Shown here: one piece after another, positions 26,054 through 38,688 of the stretch | Layout of the letters: each line of letters opens with the position of its first letter | Position numbering within the stretch: the stretch's first letter is position 1 | NCBI GenBank assembly: GCA_964372215.1 | Contig: CAYJQC010000009.1 | Span: 62,001 to 126,000 of the forward strand | Length of the DNA stretch: 64,000 bases | Origin: DAIMFL01 sp964372215 | Lineage (GTDB): Bacteria; Pseudomonadota; Alphaproteobacteria; Dongiales; Dongiaceae | Direction of reading: 5' to 3' | Program-made: the position numbers and the translations under genes | Notes under the pieces: generated by a model | What the model saw: the letters and a program-made list of their open reading frames with translations, nothing else | Told to the model about the DNA's origin: nothing | Databases searched by the model: none

Positions 26054-28465
26054 ATGGCTGTTTCACGCTCCACCGACATGACCGCCGCGCCGGGCCGGGT
26101 CGCGCCCGAGACCCTGGCGCTGCTCGGCCAGCTCGAACGCAAGGTGCTGTGGCTGTCGAGCTGGATGATCCACAACGCCAATCACCTGCGCGACAGCCGC
26201 GACGGGCTCAAGGTCGGCGGCCACCAGGCCTCGAGCGCCTCGCTGGCCACCCTGATGACGGCCCTGTACTTCCACGTGCTTCGGCCGCAGGACCGGGTCG
26301 CGGTCAAGCCGCATGCCAGCCCGGTGTTCCATGCCATCCAGTATCTGCTCGGCAACCAGACCCTGGACAAGCTGGAACGCTTCCGCGCGCTCGGCGGCGC
26401 CCAGTCCTATCCCTCCCGCACCAAGGACATCGACGACGTCGATTTCTCGACCGGCTCGGTCGGCCTCGGCGTCGCCATGACCAGCTTCGCTGCCCTCGTG
26501 CAGGACTATGTGCGCCTCAAGGGCCAGGCCCCCGAATGGCTGCCCGAGGGCCGCATGATCGCCCTGATGGGCGATGCCGAGCTCGACGAGGGCAACGTCT
26601 ACGAGTGCCTGCTCGAAGGCTGGAAGCACGATCTGCGGAACACCTGGTGGGTGATCGACTACAACCGCCAGAGCCTCGACGCGGTGGTGAGCGACCGACT
26701 GTTCGGGCGCATCGACGAGCTTTTCGGCGCCATGGGCTGGAATGTCGTCACCCTGAAATACGGGCGCCGGCTGCAGGCCGCCTTCGGACGCGCCGGCGGC
26801 GGCGCGCTCAAGCGCTGGATCGACGACTGCGCGAACTCGCTGTACTCGGCGCTGGTGTTCAAGGGCGGCGCCGCCTGGCGGCGGCAGCTCCTGGCCGATA
26901 TCGGCGACGCCGCCGGCGTCAAGGCGCTGCTCGACGACCACGACGACGACGGCCTGGCCCGGCTCATGACCAATCTCGGCGGCCATGATCTGGAAACCGT
27001 GCTCGACGCCTTCGCCGGCGCCACCTCGGAGACGCCGACCTGCTTCCTCGCCTATACCGTCAAGGGCTTCGGACTGCCCTTCGCCGGGCACAAGGACAAC
27101 CACGCGGGCCTGATGAACCCGGAGCAGATGGCCGAGTTCAAGCGGCGCAACCGCATTGCCGACGGCGCCGAGTGGGACCGTTTCGCCGGGCTCGACGCCG
27201 ACCCTGCCGTGCTCGAGCGCTTCCTCGGCCAGGTCGGGTTCAACGCCAGGGGTGCACGGCGCTATGGCGCGCCCAAGGTGGCGTTGCCCGCTTCCTTCCC
27301 GCTGCCCCAGGGCGGGCGCATGGCGACCCAGGAGGGTTTCGGCAAGATCCTGGCCGACCTCGCACGCGACGGCGGCGCGCTCGCCGACGCCATCGTCACC
27401 ACCTCGCCCGACGTCACCGTCTCGACCAATCTCGGCGGCTGGGTCAACCGGCGCGGCGTGTTCGGGCGCATCGCGCGCGAGGACGTGTTCAAGGCGCAGC
27501 AGGTGGTCTCGCCGCAGCGCTGGGGCATCGGGCCGGAGGGCCAGCACATCGAGCTCGGGATCGCCGAGAACAACCTGTTCCTGCTGCTCGCCGCGCTCGG
27601 CCTGTCGCACAGCCTGTTCGGCACGCGGCTGTTGCCGGTCGGCACGCTCTACGACCCGTTCATCCAGCGCGGCCTCGATGCGCTCAACTACGCCTGCTAC
27701 CAGGACGCCCGCTTCCTGCTGGTGGCGACCCCGTCGGGCATCACCCTGGCGCCGGAAGGCGGCGCCCACCAGTCGATCGCGACCCCGGCGATCGGCATCG
27801 CCCAGGACGGCATCGCCGCCTTCGAGCCGGCCTTCGTCGACGAGCTGGCGGCGATCATGGAATGGTCGTTCGACTACATGCAGCGCGACGGCAGCGGCGA
27901 ATCGAACATTCACTGGCTGCGCGACCTCGAAGGCGGCTCGGTCTATCTGCGGCTGTCGACCCGGACGCTCGACCAGCCGCGCCGCGCGCTGGCGGCGGCG
28001 GACCGCCAGGCGATCATCGGCGGCGGCTACTGGCTGAGGCCGCCGGCGCCGGGCGCCGATCTCGCCATCGTCTATACCGGCGCCGTCGCGCCCGAGGCGA
28101 TCGCCGCCCACGAGGCGCTGCTCGAGGACCTGCCGGGCGCCGGGCTTCTTGCGGTGACGTCGGCGGACCGGCTGAATGCCGGCTGGCACGCCGCCGAGCG
28201 GGTGCGCCAGGGCGGCGAGCGCGACGCCACCGCGCTGGTCGAGCGGCTGCTGGCGCCGCTCGCGTCCGACGCGGCGCTGGTCACCATCGTCGACGGCCAC
28301 CCGCTGGCGCTGGAATGGCTGGGCTCGGTGCGCGGCCACCGAGTGCAGGCGCTCGGCGTCGAGAATTTCGGCCAGTCCGGCGACCTGCCCGACCTCTACC
28401 GCAAGTACCGGCTCGACATCGACGCGATCCTCGACGCCTGCGCCGCGGCGCTGCTGAAGCGTTGA
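26054..28465 (+). CDS. Thiamine-diphosphate-dependent enzyme, AceE/transketolase-like
   Basis: An 803-residue protein with a transketolase-type layout. The ThDP motif GDAELDEGN (173-181) begins the cofactor-binding segment, and DYNRQSLDAVV follows, closely paralleling homodimeric pyruvate dehydrogenase E1. IELGIAENN (about residue 500) supplies the activating glutamate of the Pyr domain. GQSGDLPDLYRKYRLD near the C-terminus is the third domain. At 803 residues it is shorter than AceE (about 890) and longer than transketolase (about 670). No lipoyl E2 or E3 gene is nearby, so the reaction is uncertain. GTG at 26042 is an alternative start. Confidence 0.8.
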   Translation: MAVSRSTDMTAAPGRVAPETLALLGQLERKVLWLSSWMIHNANHLRDSRDGLKVGGHQASSASLATLMTALYFHVLRPQDRVAVKPHASPVFHAIQYLLGNQTLDKLERFRALGGAQSYPSRTKDIDDVDFSTGSVGLGVAMTSFAALVQDYVRLKGQAPEWLPEGRMIALMGDAELDEGNVYECLLEGWKHDLRNTWWVIDYNRQSLDAVVSDRLFGRIDELFGAMGWNVVTLKYGRRLQAAFGRAGGGALKRWIDDCANSLYSALVFKGGAAWRRQLLADIGDAAGVKALLDDHDDDGLARLMTNLGGHDLETVLDAFAGATSETPTCFLAYTVKGFGLPFAGHKDNHAGLMNPEQMAEFKRRNRIADGAEWDRFAGLDADPAVLERFLGQVGFNARGARRYGAPKVALPASFPLPQGGRMATQEGFGKILADLARDGGALADAIVTTSPDVTVSTNLGGWVNRRGVFGRIAREDVFKAQQVVSPQRWGIGPEGQHIELGIAENNLFLLLAALGLSHSLFGTRLLPVGTLYDPFIQRGLDALNYACYQDARFLLVATPSGITLAPEGGAHQSIATPAIGIAQDGIAAFEPAFVDELAAIMEWSFDYMQRDGSGESNIHWLRDLEGGSVYLRLSTRTLDQPRRALAAADRQAIIGGGYWLRPPAPGADLAIVYTGAVAPEAIAAHEALLEDLPGAGLLAVTSADRLNAGWHAAERVRQGGERDATALVERLLAPLASDAALVTIVDGHPLALEWLGSVRGHRVQALGVENFGQSGDLPDLYRKYRLDIDAILDACAAALLKR

Positions 28466-28485
28466 GCCGGCGGCGCCCCGCAGCC

Positions 28486-28737
28486 ATGACCGCGACCGCA
28501 GCCTCCCGCAGGCCGAGCCTGCGCGGATTGCTTCTGATCCTGGTGGCCGCCGGCATCGGCGCGGGCGCCGTGGCCGGCGCCGATTCCTATCAGCGGCACA
28601 AGCGGCAGATCGCCTTCACCAGGCTGATCGAGGACTCATGCGACGCTTGCGCGCTGCGCCACGCGGCTCAACTGCGCCTGCGCGAGTTCCTGCGCGAACG
28701 AAACGCGGACACGGCGGCGCCCGCCAGCAGCGATTGA
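28486..28737 (+). CDS. Small single-pass membrane protein with CxxC motif
   Basis: An 83-residue protein 20 nt downstream of the TPP enzyme. One hydrophobic helix (LLLILVAAGIGAGAVAGA, about residues 15-32) follows a basic N-terminus, predicting an N-in signal anchor. The periplasmic part contains CDACALRH, a Cys-x-x-Cys motif seen in redox or metal-binding proteins. No family recognised. Co-transcription with the upstream enzyme is likely from spacing. Confidence 0.55.
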   Translation: MTATAASRRPSLRGLLLILVAAGIGAGAVAGADSYQRHKRQIAFTRLIEDSCDACALRHAAQLRLREFLRERNADTAAPASSD

Positions 28738-28766
28738 CCGGGCGCCGTCCGCTGTCGGCTATATCG

Positions 28767-29758
28767 TCAGGCGGATGAAGCGGATCGCGACCGGACCACC
28801 GCCTTGAGGGTGGCGCCGGAATCGTCGGCGATCCGATCGCGGCCGGCCGCCTTGGCCGCGTAGAGCGACGTGTCGGCGCGGAGCAGCATGTCCTCCGCAT
28901 CGTCATCTTCATGGAGCTCGGTGATGCCGATGCTGGCGGTGAACCCGATGCTGCCGTCGTCGACCGCGATCCGCAGATCCCGCGTACGTGCGAGTATTCG
29001 CTCGCAGATGATCGCCGCCGATGCGCCGCCGGTCTCCGGCAGGCATATCGCGAACTCCTCGCCGCCGAGACGACCGGCCATGTCGACGGTTCGCAGCGTG
29101 GAGGACAGGCATTCGGCGAATGTCCTGAGCACCTGGTCGCCGAGTTGATGCCCGTGGCGATCGTTCACCTGCTTGAAATGATCGAGGTCGATCATGGCGA
29201 CGGACAGCGACCTGCCGTATCGCTTGGCGCGGGCGATTTCCTCGGCGAGCCGTTTCATGAAGTGGCGCCGGGTCGCCAGCCCCGTGAGGGCGTCGGTCGT
29301 TGCCAGGGCGAACAGCCGTTCGTTGGCCGCCGCCAGGGCAAGATGGCGCTCGCGCAGCAGCAGCATGTTCCTGGTGCGGGCGATCAGCTCCAGGTCGTCC
29401 ACCGGCTTGCGCAGGAAGTCCGTGGCGCCGGCCTCGAGCGCGGCATAGAGCGCGTCCTTGCCCTCTTCGGCCGTCACGATCACAACCGGCACGTCCGCGA
29501 GGGCCGGGACGGCCTGGAACTCGCGCAGGAGCTCCAGCCCCGACATGCGGGGCATGTGGTAGTCGAGCACCAGAAGATCTGGCGGCGAGTCCTTGCACCA
29601 TGCCAGGGCCGCCACCGGATCGGTGAATGTCGTCGCGACCGTCCCGGGCAGACGGCGCAAGTAGCCCTTGACGAGCAGCGCATTCGGCAGGACGTCGTCG
29701 ACGATCACCACCTGGCGCGATGCCTGCTCGGCGGGTGCGGCCGCGTCGACTTCGATGG

Positions 29759-29762
<4 letters not shown>
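28767..29762 (-). CDS. Response regulator with GGDEF domain (diguanylate cyclase)
   Basis: A 331-residue protein: receiver domain at about 17-135 (phospho-acceptor Asp67 in LVLDYHMPRMSG, Lys119 in LRKPV) and GGDEF domain at about 155-310. The active site is GGEEF (233-237) and an RxxD inhibitory site (RTVD, 224-227) sits exactly five residues before it, so product feedback is expected. It should make cyclic di-GMP upon phosphorylation. The start is a TTG whose last bases overlap the kinase stop (TTGA), implying tight coupling to the hybrid kinase upstream. Confidence 0.88.
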
Positions 29763-33694
<3,932 letters not shown>

Positions 33695-34346
33695 TCGGAC
33701 GCCTGCTCTCGCGGGACTTCTGGCCCCACGATCAGACCATTAGACCTCCTAACTTTATGTTAACCGCGAAAAGTCTGGCGGGTCTTGAACGAAAAAGATG
33801 GCCACCTGTCGACTACTTGTCCGCGATTTATTGATGGATTCAACCATAGGTCTATATGACCGGCATGCCCTGTTGAGGTTCCGCGCGCTCTCTACTCCGG
33901 GACCATTCCCGGGCCCGGAAATCTTTGATTGGTGTCGGCCAAGGCCGTCCTCAGCCGGGGCTTGTCCCGTTCAACGGCAAACGACAGCGTTGCGATTGCC
34001 CCCGACCCGTCTGCGCTCTCGAGGTCGAGCCGGCCGTCGAGCAGGAATTCGGAGTCGACGCTGTCGACAAGTGGCGGGGCGATGTGTCGAAGCTGATTGA
34101 AGTCGAACTGCCCGGCATGCACACGGTGGCGGGCTCATGGACTCGAGTGCCCAGAGCTCGAATAGACAGCGTACTTCTAGAAATCACTGGAAATTGTCTA
34201 AATATGTCGTAGAATTTCTCTTAATATCTTCCCTTTACATCATTGAATTACTTTCCGCATTCACCATTCTTAACGTTTTGTTCATTCGCGAGGGTCACGC
34301 TGCCAAGAGATCATCCATCATCGATTGTTCAATGGGAGGGCAGGGC
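33695..34346. other. AT-richer intergenic region, 650 bp
   Basis: This stretch contains the promoter region of the hybrid kinase (minus) and of the Flp pilin (plus). An AGGAGG site at 33745-33750 on the minus strand is followed by ATG GTC TGA, a two-codon open frame. A minus-strand frame at 33892-34122 encodes GRLDLESADGSGAIATLSF, reminiscent of the end of a histidine-kinase ATPase domain, but too short to call a gene. Bases 34190-34330 are strongly AT-rich. A weak -35 (TTGAAT, 34243-34248) lies about 100 bp before the pilin. Confidence 0.45.
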
Positions 34347-34523
34347 ATGACACCGTTTCTGCGCAATTTCATTTCGGACGAGTCCGGGGCTACCGCCATC
34401 GAGTACGGGCTGATCGCCGCGCTGGTTTCGGTCGCCGCGATCGCCGCGTTGACCGCGCTGGGCTCCGCGCTCCAGGGCATCTTCAGCACCGTCTCCGGCG
34501 AGCTCGAAGCCGCCGGCAGCTGA
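34347..34523 (+). CDS. flp: Flp/Fap-family type IVb pilin
   Basis: A 58-residue prepilin. A short leader MTPFLRNFISDESG is followed by ATAIEYGLIAALVSVA, the class IVb processing site: cleavage after Gly14, Glu19 at mature position 5 and the Glu-Tyr pair typical of Flp pilins. The hydrophobic helix runs to about residue 45. GGGAGGG lies about 8 nt before ATG 34347. No tad/cpa assembly genes or prepilin peptidase are in the window, so it must use machinery encoded elsewhere. Confidence 0.88.
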   Translation: MTPFLRNFISDESGATAIEYGLIAALVSVAAIAALTALGSALQGIFSTVSGELEAAGS

Positions 34524-34540
34524 GTTCCCCGCGGCGGCGG

Positions 34541-35563
34541 TCAGCCCCGCGCCGCCGCCGCGGCCGGATCGACCAGCGGGAAATGGCAGGCGACCTGGCG
34601 CCCGTCGGCGATCGGACGGAGCGCCGGGCGCTCGCTGCGGCAGCGCGCGGCGGCGAGACGACAGCGCGGATGAAACCGGCATCCTGCTGGCGGATTCATC
34701 GGGCTCGGCACGTCGCCCTCCAGCACGATCCGGCCCTTGCGGCCGGCCGGATCGACCTCCGGCACCGGCACCGCCGAGACCAGAGCCTCGGTATAGGGAT
34801 GCGCCGGCGCGCGGAACACCTGCTCGGTCGGGCCGCTTTCGACGATCGAGCCGAGATACATCACCGCCGTGCGGGTCGACACCTGGCGCACCACGCTGAG
34901 ATCGTGGGCGATGAAGATGTAGGTCAGGCCCAGGCGCTCCTGCAGGTCGGCGAACAGATTGACGATCTGCGCCTGGACCGAGACATCGAGCGCCGAGACC
35001 GGCTCGTCCGCGATGATGAGCTGCGGCTCGAGCGCCAGGGCGCGGGCGACGCCGATCCGCTGGCGCTGGCCGCCGGAGAATTCATGGGGGTACCGATTGA
35101 CGTGGTCCGGCGACAGCCCGACCAGGCGGATCAACTCGCGCACCCGCGCCTCGATCTCGGCGCGGCTGCCGCGCCCGTGCACCCGCAGCGGCTCGGCGAT
35201 CAGGTCGCCGACCCGCCGGCGCGGATTGAGCGAGGCATAGGGGTCCTGGAACACCATCTGCATCCGGCGCCGGAACGGCCGCATCGCCGCCACACCCAGC
35301 CGCGAGATGTCGGTGCCGTCGAGGCGGATCTCGCCGGAGCTGATGTCATAGAGCCTGGTCAGGCAGCGGCCGAGGGTCGACTTGCCGCAGCCGGACTCGC
35401 CGACCAGCCCCAGGGTCTCGCCCGGCCAGACCTTGAGCGACACGCCGTCCACCGCATAGACGGTCTTGCGCTCCCCCGGCAGCAGCCCCTTGCCCACGGT
35501 GAACTGCTTCGAGACCTCGATGGCCTCGATCAGCGGCGTGCCCGATCGCTCTGTCTCGGTCAC
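34541..35563 (-). CDS. Dipeptide/oligopeptide ABC importer ATP-binding protein (DppF-like)
   Basis: A 340-residue ATPase with Walker A GESGCGKST (55-63), signature FSGGQRQR, Walker B LIIADEPVSALD and HDLSVV at the H-loop. The C-terminal oligopeptide-transporter extension carries CRFHPRCRLAAARC, a cysteine-rich element typical of DppD/DppF and OppD/OppF that may bind an Fe-S cluster. The GTG start overlaps the DppD-like stop (GTGA). It is the last gene of the importer operon, convergent with the pilin gene. Confidence 0.9.
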   Translation of the reverse strand: MTETERSGTPLIEAIEVSKQFTVGKGLLPGERKTVYAVDGVSLKVWPGETLGLVGESGCGKSTLGRCLTRLYDISSGEIRLDGTDISRLGVAAMRPFRRRMQMVFQDPYASLNPRRRVGDLIAEPLRVHGRGSRAEIEARVRELIRLVGLSPDHVNRYPHEFSGGQRQRIGVARALALEPQLIIADEPVSALDVSVQAQIVNLFADLQERLGLTYIFIAHDLSVVRQVSTRTAVMYLGSIVESGPTEQVFRAPAHPYTEALVSAVPVPEVDPAGRKGRIVLEGDVPSPMNPPAGCRFHPRCRLAAARCRSERPALRPIADGRQVACHFPLVDPAAAAARG

Positions 35564-36624
35564 GATGCCGCCTGCTGCGCGCGCACCCGCGCGGCACGGA
35601 TCGCCGCGCGCCGTTCCGGCGCGATGAAGCACGCCGCCCGGTGCGCGCCGGTGCCATCGAGCGGCGGGACCCGCTCGCAGGCCGCGAAGCGTTGCGGGCA
35701 GCGCGGGCCGAAGGCACAGCCCGCGGGCAGATCGAGCAGCGAGGGCGGCGTCCCCGGGATCGACGGCAGGCGCTTCGGCCGCGCCCCCGTGAGCGGCGGA
35801 ATCGAATCATGGAGTCCCCAGGCATAGGGATGCCAGGGCTCGGTGAAGATATCGCGCGTCGTACCTTGCTCGACGATCCGCCCGGCATACATCACCAGCA
35901 CCCGGTCGGCGGTCTCGGCGACCACGCCCATGTCGTGGGTGATCAGCACGATCGACGAGCCGAACTCCACGCGCAGGCGCTGGATCAGCTCCAGGATCTG
36001 CGCCTGCACGGTGACGTCGAGCGCCGTGGTCGGCTCGTCGGCGATCAGCAGCGACGGGTTGCAGGACAGCGCCATGGCGATCACCGCGCGCTGGCGCATG
36101 CCGCCCGACAGCTCGTGCGGATAGCGCTCGACCGCGACCGCCGGATTGGGGATGCCGACCGCGGCCAGCAGCTCGACCGCGCGCGCCCGGGCGGCACGCG
36201 CCGAGACCCGGTTGTGGGCGCGGTACTGCTCGGCGATCTGCCAGCCGACGGTGTAGACCGGCGTCAGCGCCGTCATCGGATCCTGGAAGATCATGGCAAT
36301 CTCGGCGCCGCGCACGGCGCGCAGCTCGCGGGCCGACAGGCCGACCAGCTCCCTGCCCTTGTAGACGATCGACCCGGCAATCTCGACGTTCGGGTCCTGG
36401 ATCAGCCCGACCACGCTGAGCAGCGACAGGGTCTTGCCCGAGCCGGACTCGCCGACCACGCCGACGATCTCGCGCGCGGCGATGCGGAACGAGATGCCGT
36501 CGACCGCGCGTACTGTCCCCTGCTCGGTGCGGAACGAGACCCGGAGGTCGCGCACCTCGAGCAGCGGCGCGTCACCGGGGCTAGCGGCGGCGGACACGGG
36601 GATCGAGGGCGGCATAGGCGACAT
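35560..36624 (-). CDS. Dipeptide/oligopeptide ABC importer ATP-binding protein (DppD-like)
   Basis: A 354-residue ATPase: Walker A GESGSGKTL (58-66), signature LSGGMRQR, Walker B LLIADEPTTALDVT, H-loop THDMGVV. The C-terminal extension has CAFGPRCPQRFAAC, the paired cysteine motif of peptide importers. The exact start is unclear: ATG 36624 overlaps the permease by 44 nt, ATG 36615 is close by, and GTG 36597 would shorten the overlap; none has a strong ribosome site. Confidence 0.88.
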   Translation of the reverse strand: MSPMPPSIPVSAAASPGDAPLLEVRDLRVSFRTEQGTVRAVDGISFRIAAREIVGVVGESGSGKTLSLLSVVGLIQDPNVEIAGSIVYKGRELVGLSARELRAVRGAEIAMIFQDPMTALTPVYTVGWQIAEQYRAHNRVSARAARARAVELLAAVGIPNPAVAVERYPHELSGGMRQRAVIAMALSCNPSLLIADEPTTALDVTVQAQILELIQRLRVEFGSSIVLITHDMGVVAETADRVLVMYAGRIVEQGTTRDIFTEPWHPYAWGLHDSIPPLTGARPKRLPSIPGTPPSLLDLPAGCAFGPRCPQRFAACERVPPLDGTGAHRAACFIAPERRAAIRAARVRAQQAAS

Positions 36625-37552
36625 CGACCAGCGCGTTGGCACCGACCACGAAGAACGAGGCGTACATGACCGTCGCCATGATCACCGGAAGATCGAGATT
36701 CTGCAGCGCGTCGTAGGTCAGCTTGCCGACTCCCTGCAGCCCGAACACCACCTCGGTCAACAGCGCGGCGCCGCCGACCAGCGCGCCGAAGTCGAGACCG
36801 AACAGGGTGACGAAGGAGATCAGCGAGGTGCGCAGCGCGTGGCGCAGCATGACGCGGGTCTCGCCGATGCCCTTGGAGCGGGCGGTGCGGATGTAGTCCT
36901 CCTGCAGCGCCTCGACCAGGCTGGCGCGCAGCACCCGGCCGTAGAGACCGATATAGAGTGTCGCCAGGGTGAACCAGGGAATGATCATGGTCAGGAACCA
37001 GCCGACCGGGTCCTCACTCAGCGGCTTGTAGCCGAGCGGCGGCACCCAGGAGAACATCCAGGTGTCATGGAAGCGGCTCTGGGTGATCAGGTTCAGCACC
37101 TCGCCCAGCCAGTAGACCGGCATCGAGATGCCGATCAGCCCGAGCACCATCAGCGTGCGGTCGATGATGCTGCCGCGGGTCGCCGCCGCGATCACGCCGA
37201 TGGTGATGCTGCCGATCACCCACAACACCGCGCCGCCCAGCACCAGCGACAGCGTGATCGGCGCCGCCTGCATCACCGCCGGCACCACCTTGTAGCCGCG
37301 GTTGACGAACGAAGTGAGGTCGCGGGTGACGAACAGCCGCGACATCAGGCGGACATACTGGACCGGCAGCGGCCGGTCGAGGCCGAAATCCTTCCGGACC
37401 GCCGCCAGCGTCTCCTGCGAGGCGTTGCGTCCGGCGATGCGCGCGGCCGGATCGGAGCCGGGGGTGGCGAAGAAGATCAGGAACACGATGACGCTGATGC
37501 CGAACATCACGAACAGCATCTGCGCCAGGCGCTGGGCGACCGCGGTCACCAT
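36581..37552 (-). CDS. Dipeptide ABC importer permease (DppB-like)
   Basis: A 323-residue inner-membrane permease with six helices. The N-terminal RLAQMLFVMFGISVIVFLIFF and DPAARIAGRNAS match the DppB/OppB group, and the coupling loop DYIRTARSKGIGETRVMLRHALR contacts the ATPases. Its ATG overlaps the stop of the DppC-like gene by one base (TGATG). Overall length and order fit a standard dipeptide-type importer. Confidence 0.9.
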   Translation of the reverse strand: MVTAVAQRLAQMLFVMFGISVIVFLIFFATPGSDPAARIAGRNASQETLAAVRKDFGLDRPLPVQYVRLMSRLFVTRDLTSFVNRGYKVVPAVMQAAPITLSLVLGGAVLWVIGSITIGVIAAATRGSIIDRTLMVLGLIGISMPVYWLGEVLNLITQSRFHDTWMFSWVPPLGYKPLSEDPVGWFLTMIIPWFTLATLYIGLYGRVLRASLVEALQEDYIRTARSKGIGETRVMLRHALRTSLISFVTLFGLDFGALVGGAALLTEVVFGLQGVGKLTYDALQNLDLPVIMATVMYASFFVVGANALVDVAYAALDPRVRRR

Positions 37553-38634
37553 CAGCCGCTCCCGATCCTGACCTTGGAGCGCGGGTCGAGCGCATCGCGC
37601 AGGCCGTCGCCGAGGACATTGAGCGCCAGCACCGTCAGCACGATGGCGATGCCCGGCGCCAGCGCCACGGCGGGCCGGGTGTAGAGCAGCGTCTGGCCGT
37701 CCTGGATGATGGTGCCCCAGCTCGCGTCCGGCGGCTGCACGCCGATCGAGAGGAACGACAGCGCGGATTCGGTCAGCATGTTGAGCGCCATCATCAGCGG
37801 CACGAACACGATCAGCGTGGTCGCCACGTTGGGCAGGATGTCGCGGATCAGGATGCGGTGGCTCGGCACGCCGAGGCCGACCGCCGCCATGACGAACTCG
37901 CTGTGCTTGAGCGCCAGCACCTGGCCGCGGATCGGCCGCGCGACATAGGGCACGTAGACGATGCCGATGATGAAGATCGGCAGCCACAGGCTGCCGGCGG
38001 TGATCGAGATCGGCCCGATGTCGAAGCCCTTGGTGATCAGCACGATCGACAGCGAGATGGCGAGCAGATAGATCGGGAACGACCACAGCACGTCCATCAG
38101 CCGCGACAGCACCAGATCGACGATGCCGCCGAAGAACCCGGCGGACAGTCCCACGATGCACGAGAGCACCAGACACAGGATGGTCGCCGCGCCGGCGATC
38201 AGCAGCGAGTTGCGCCCGCCATAGAGCAGCCGCGCCGCCACGTCACGGCCCTGGGTGTCGGCCCCCAGGAGGTAGCTGCGGGGATCCCCGGTCGGGCCGA
38301 TCGGGGTGACGCCGAGGCCGAGCCCGGTGGTCGAGGGCTGCATCACCGGCACCGACTGGCCGTCGAGCGTGATGGTCGCGTCGAGAGTGGAACGGAACGG
38401 ATCGGTATCGGCGACCAAGCGGGCATAGAGCGGTGCCGCCAGGCACAGCGCGGTGATGACGAGGAACAGCAGCAACGCCGCCATGGCGGCGCGGTCGCCG
38501 CGCAGCTTGCGCAGGGCGGTCGCCCACGGCCCGCGGCTGACCCCGCCTCCCCTGGCAGGGTCACGCTCGGGACGCGATGGCGAGGCGTTCGGCTCGGTGG
38601 CCGGCTCGAAACCGGCCGCAGTTCGATCCGTCAT
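37552..38634 (-). CDS. Dipeptide ABC importer permease (DppC-like)
   Basis: A 360-residue permease. A Pro/Arg-rich cytoplasmic leader of about 45 residues and the first helix (AALLLFLVITALCLAAPLYA) precede a periplasmic loop with LLGADTQGRDVAARLLYGG, a DppC/OppC hallmark. The coupling loop FVMAAVGLGVPSHRILIRDILPN is clear. Compared with typical DppC (about 300), the extra length is in the N-terminus and the first periplasmic loop. It follows the binding protein by about 54 nt. Confidence 0.9.
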   Translation of the reverse strand: MTDRTAAGFEPATEPNASPSRPERDPARGGGVSRGPWATALRKLRGDRAAMAALLLFLVITALCLAAPLYARLVADTDPFRSTLDATITLDGQSVPVMQPSTTGLGLGVTPIGPTGDPRSYLLGADTQGRDVAARLLYGGRNSLLIAGAATILCLVLSCIVGLSAGFFGGIVDLVLSRLMDVLWSFPIYLLAISLSIVLITKGFDIGPISITAGSLWLPIFIIGIVYVPYVARPIRGQVLALKHSEFVMAAVGLGVPSHRILIRDILPNVATTLIVFVPLMMALNMLTESALSFLSIGVQPPDASWGTIIQDGQTLLYTRPAVALAPGIAIVLTVLALNVLGDGLRDALDPRSKVRIGSG

Positions 38635-38688
38635 GCCGACAGGGCCTCTGCCATCGCGCCCCGGCGCGTTGCCACGTGGTTCCCGGGC

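Noticed and set aside
33892..34122. 76-codon minus-strand frame resembling a histidine-kinase end
   Set aside because: Only about 20 residues look similar, there is no start with a ribosome site, and no further kinase parts are nearby; noted only as a possible remnant.
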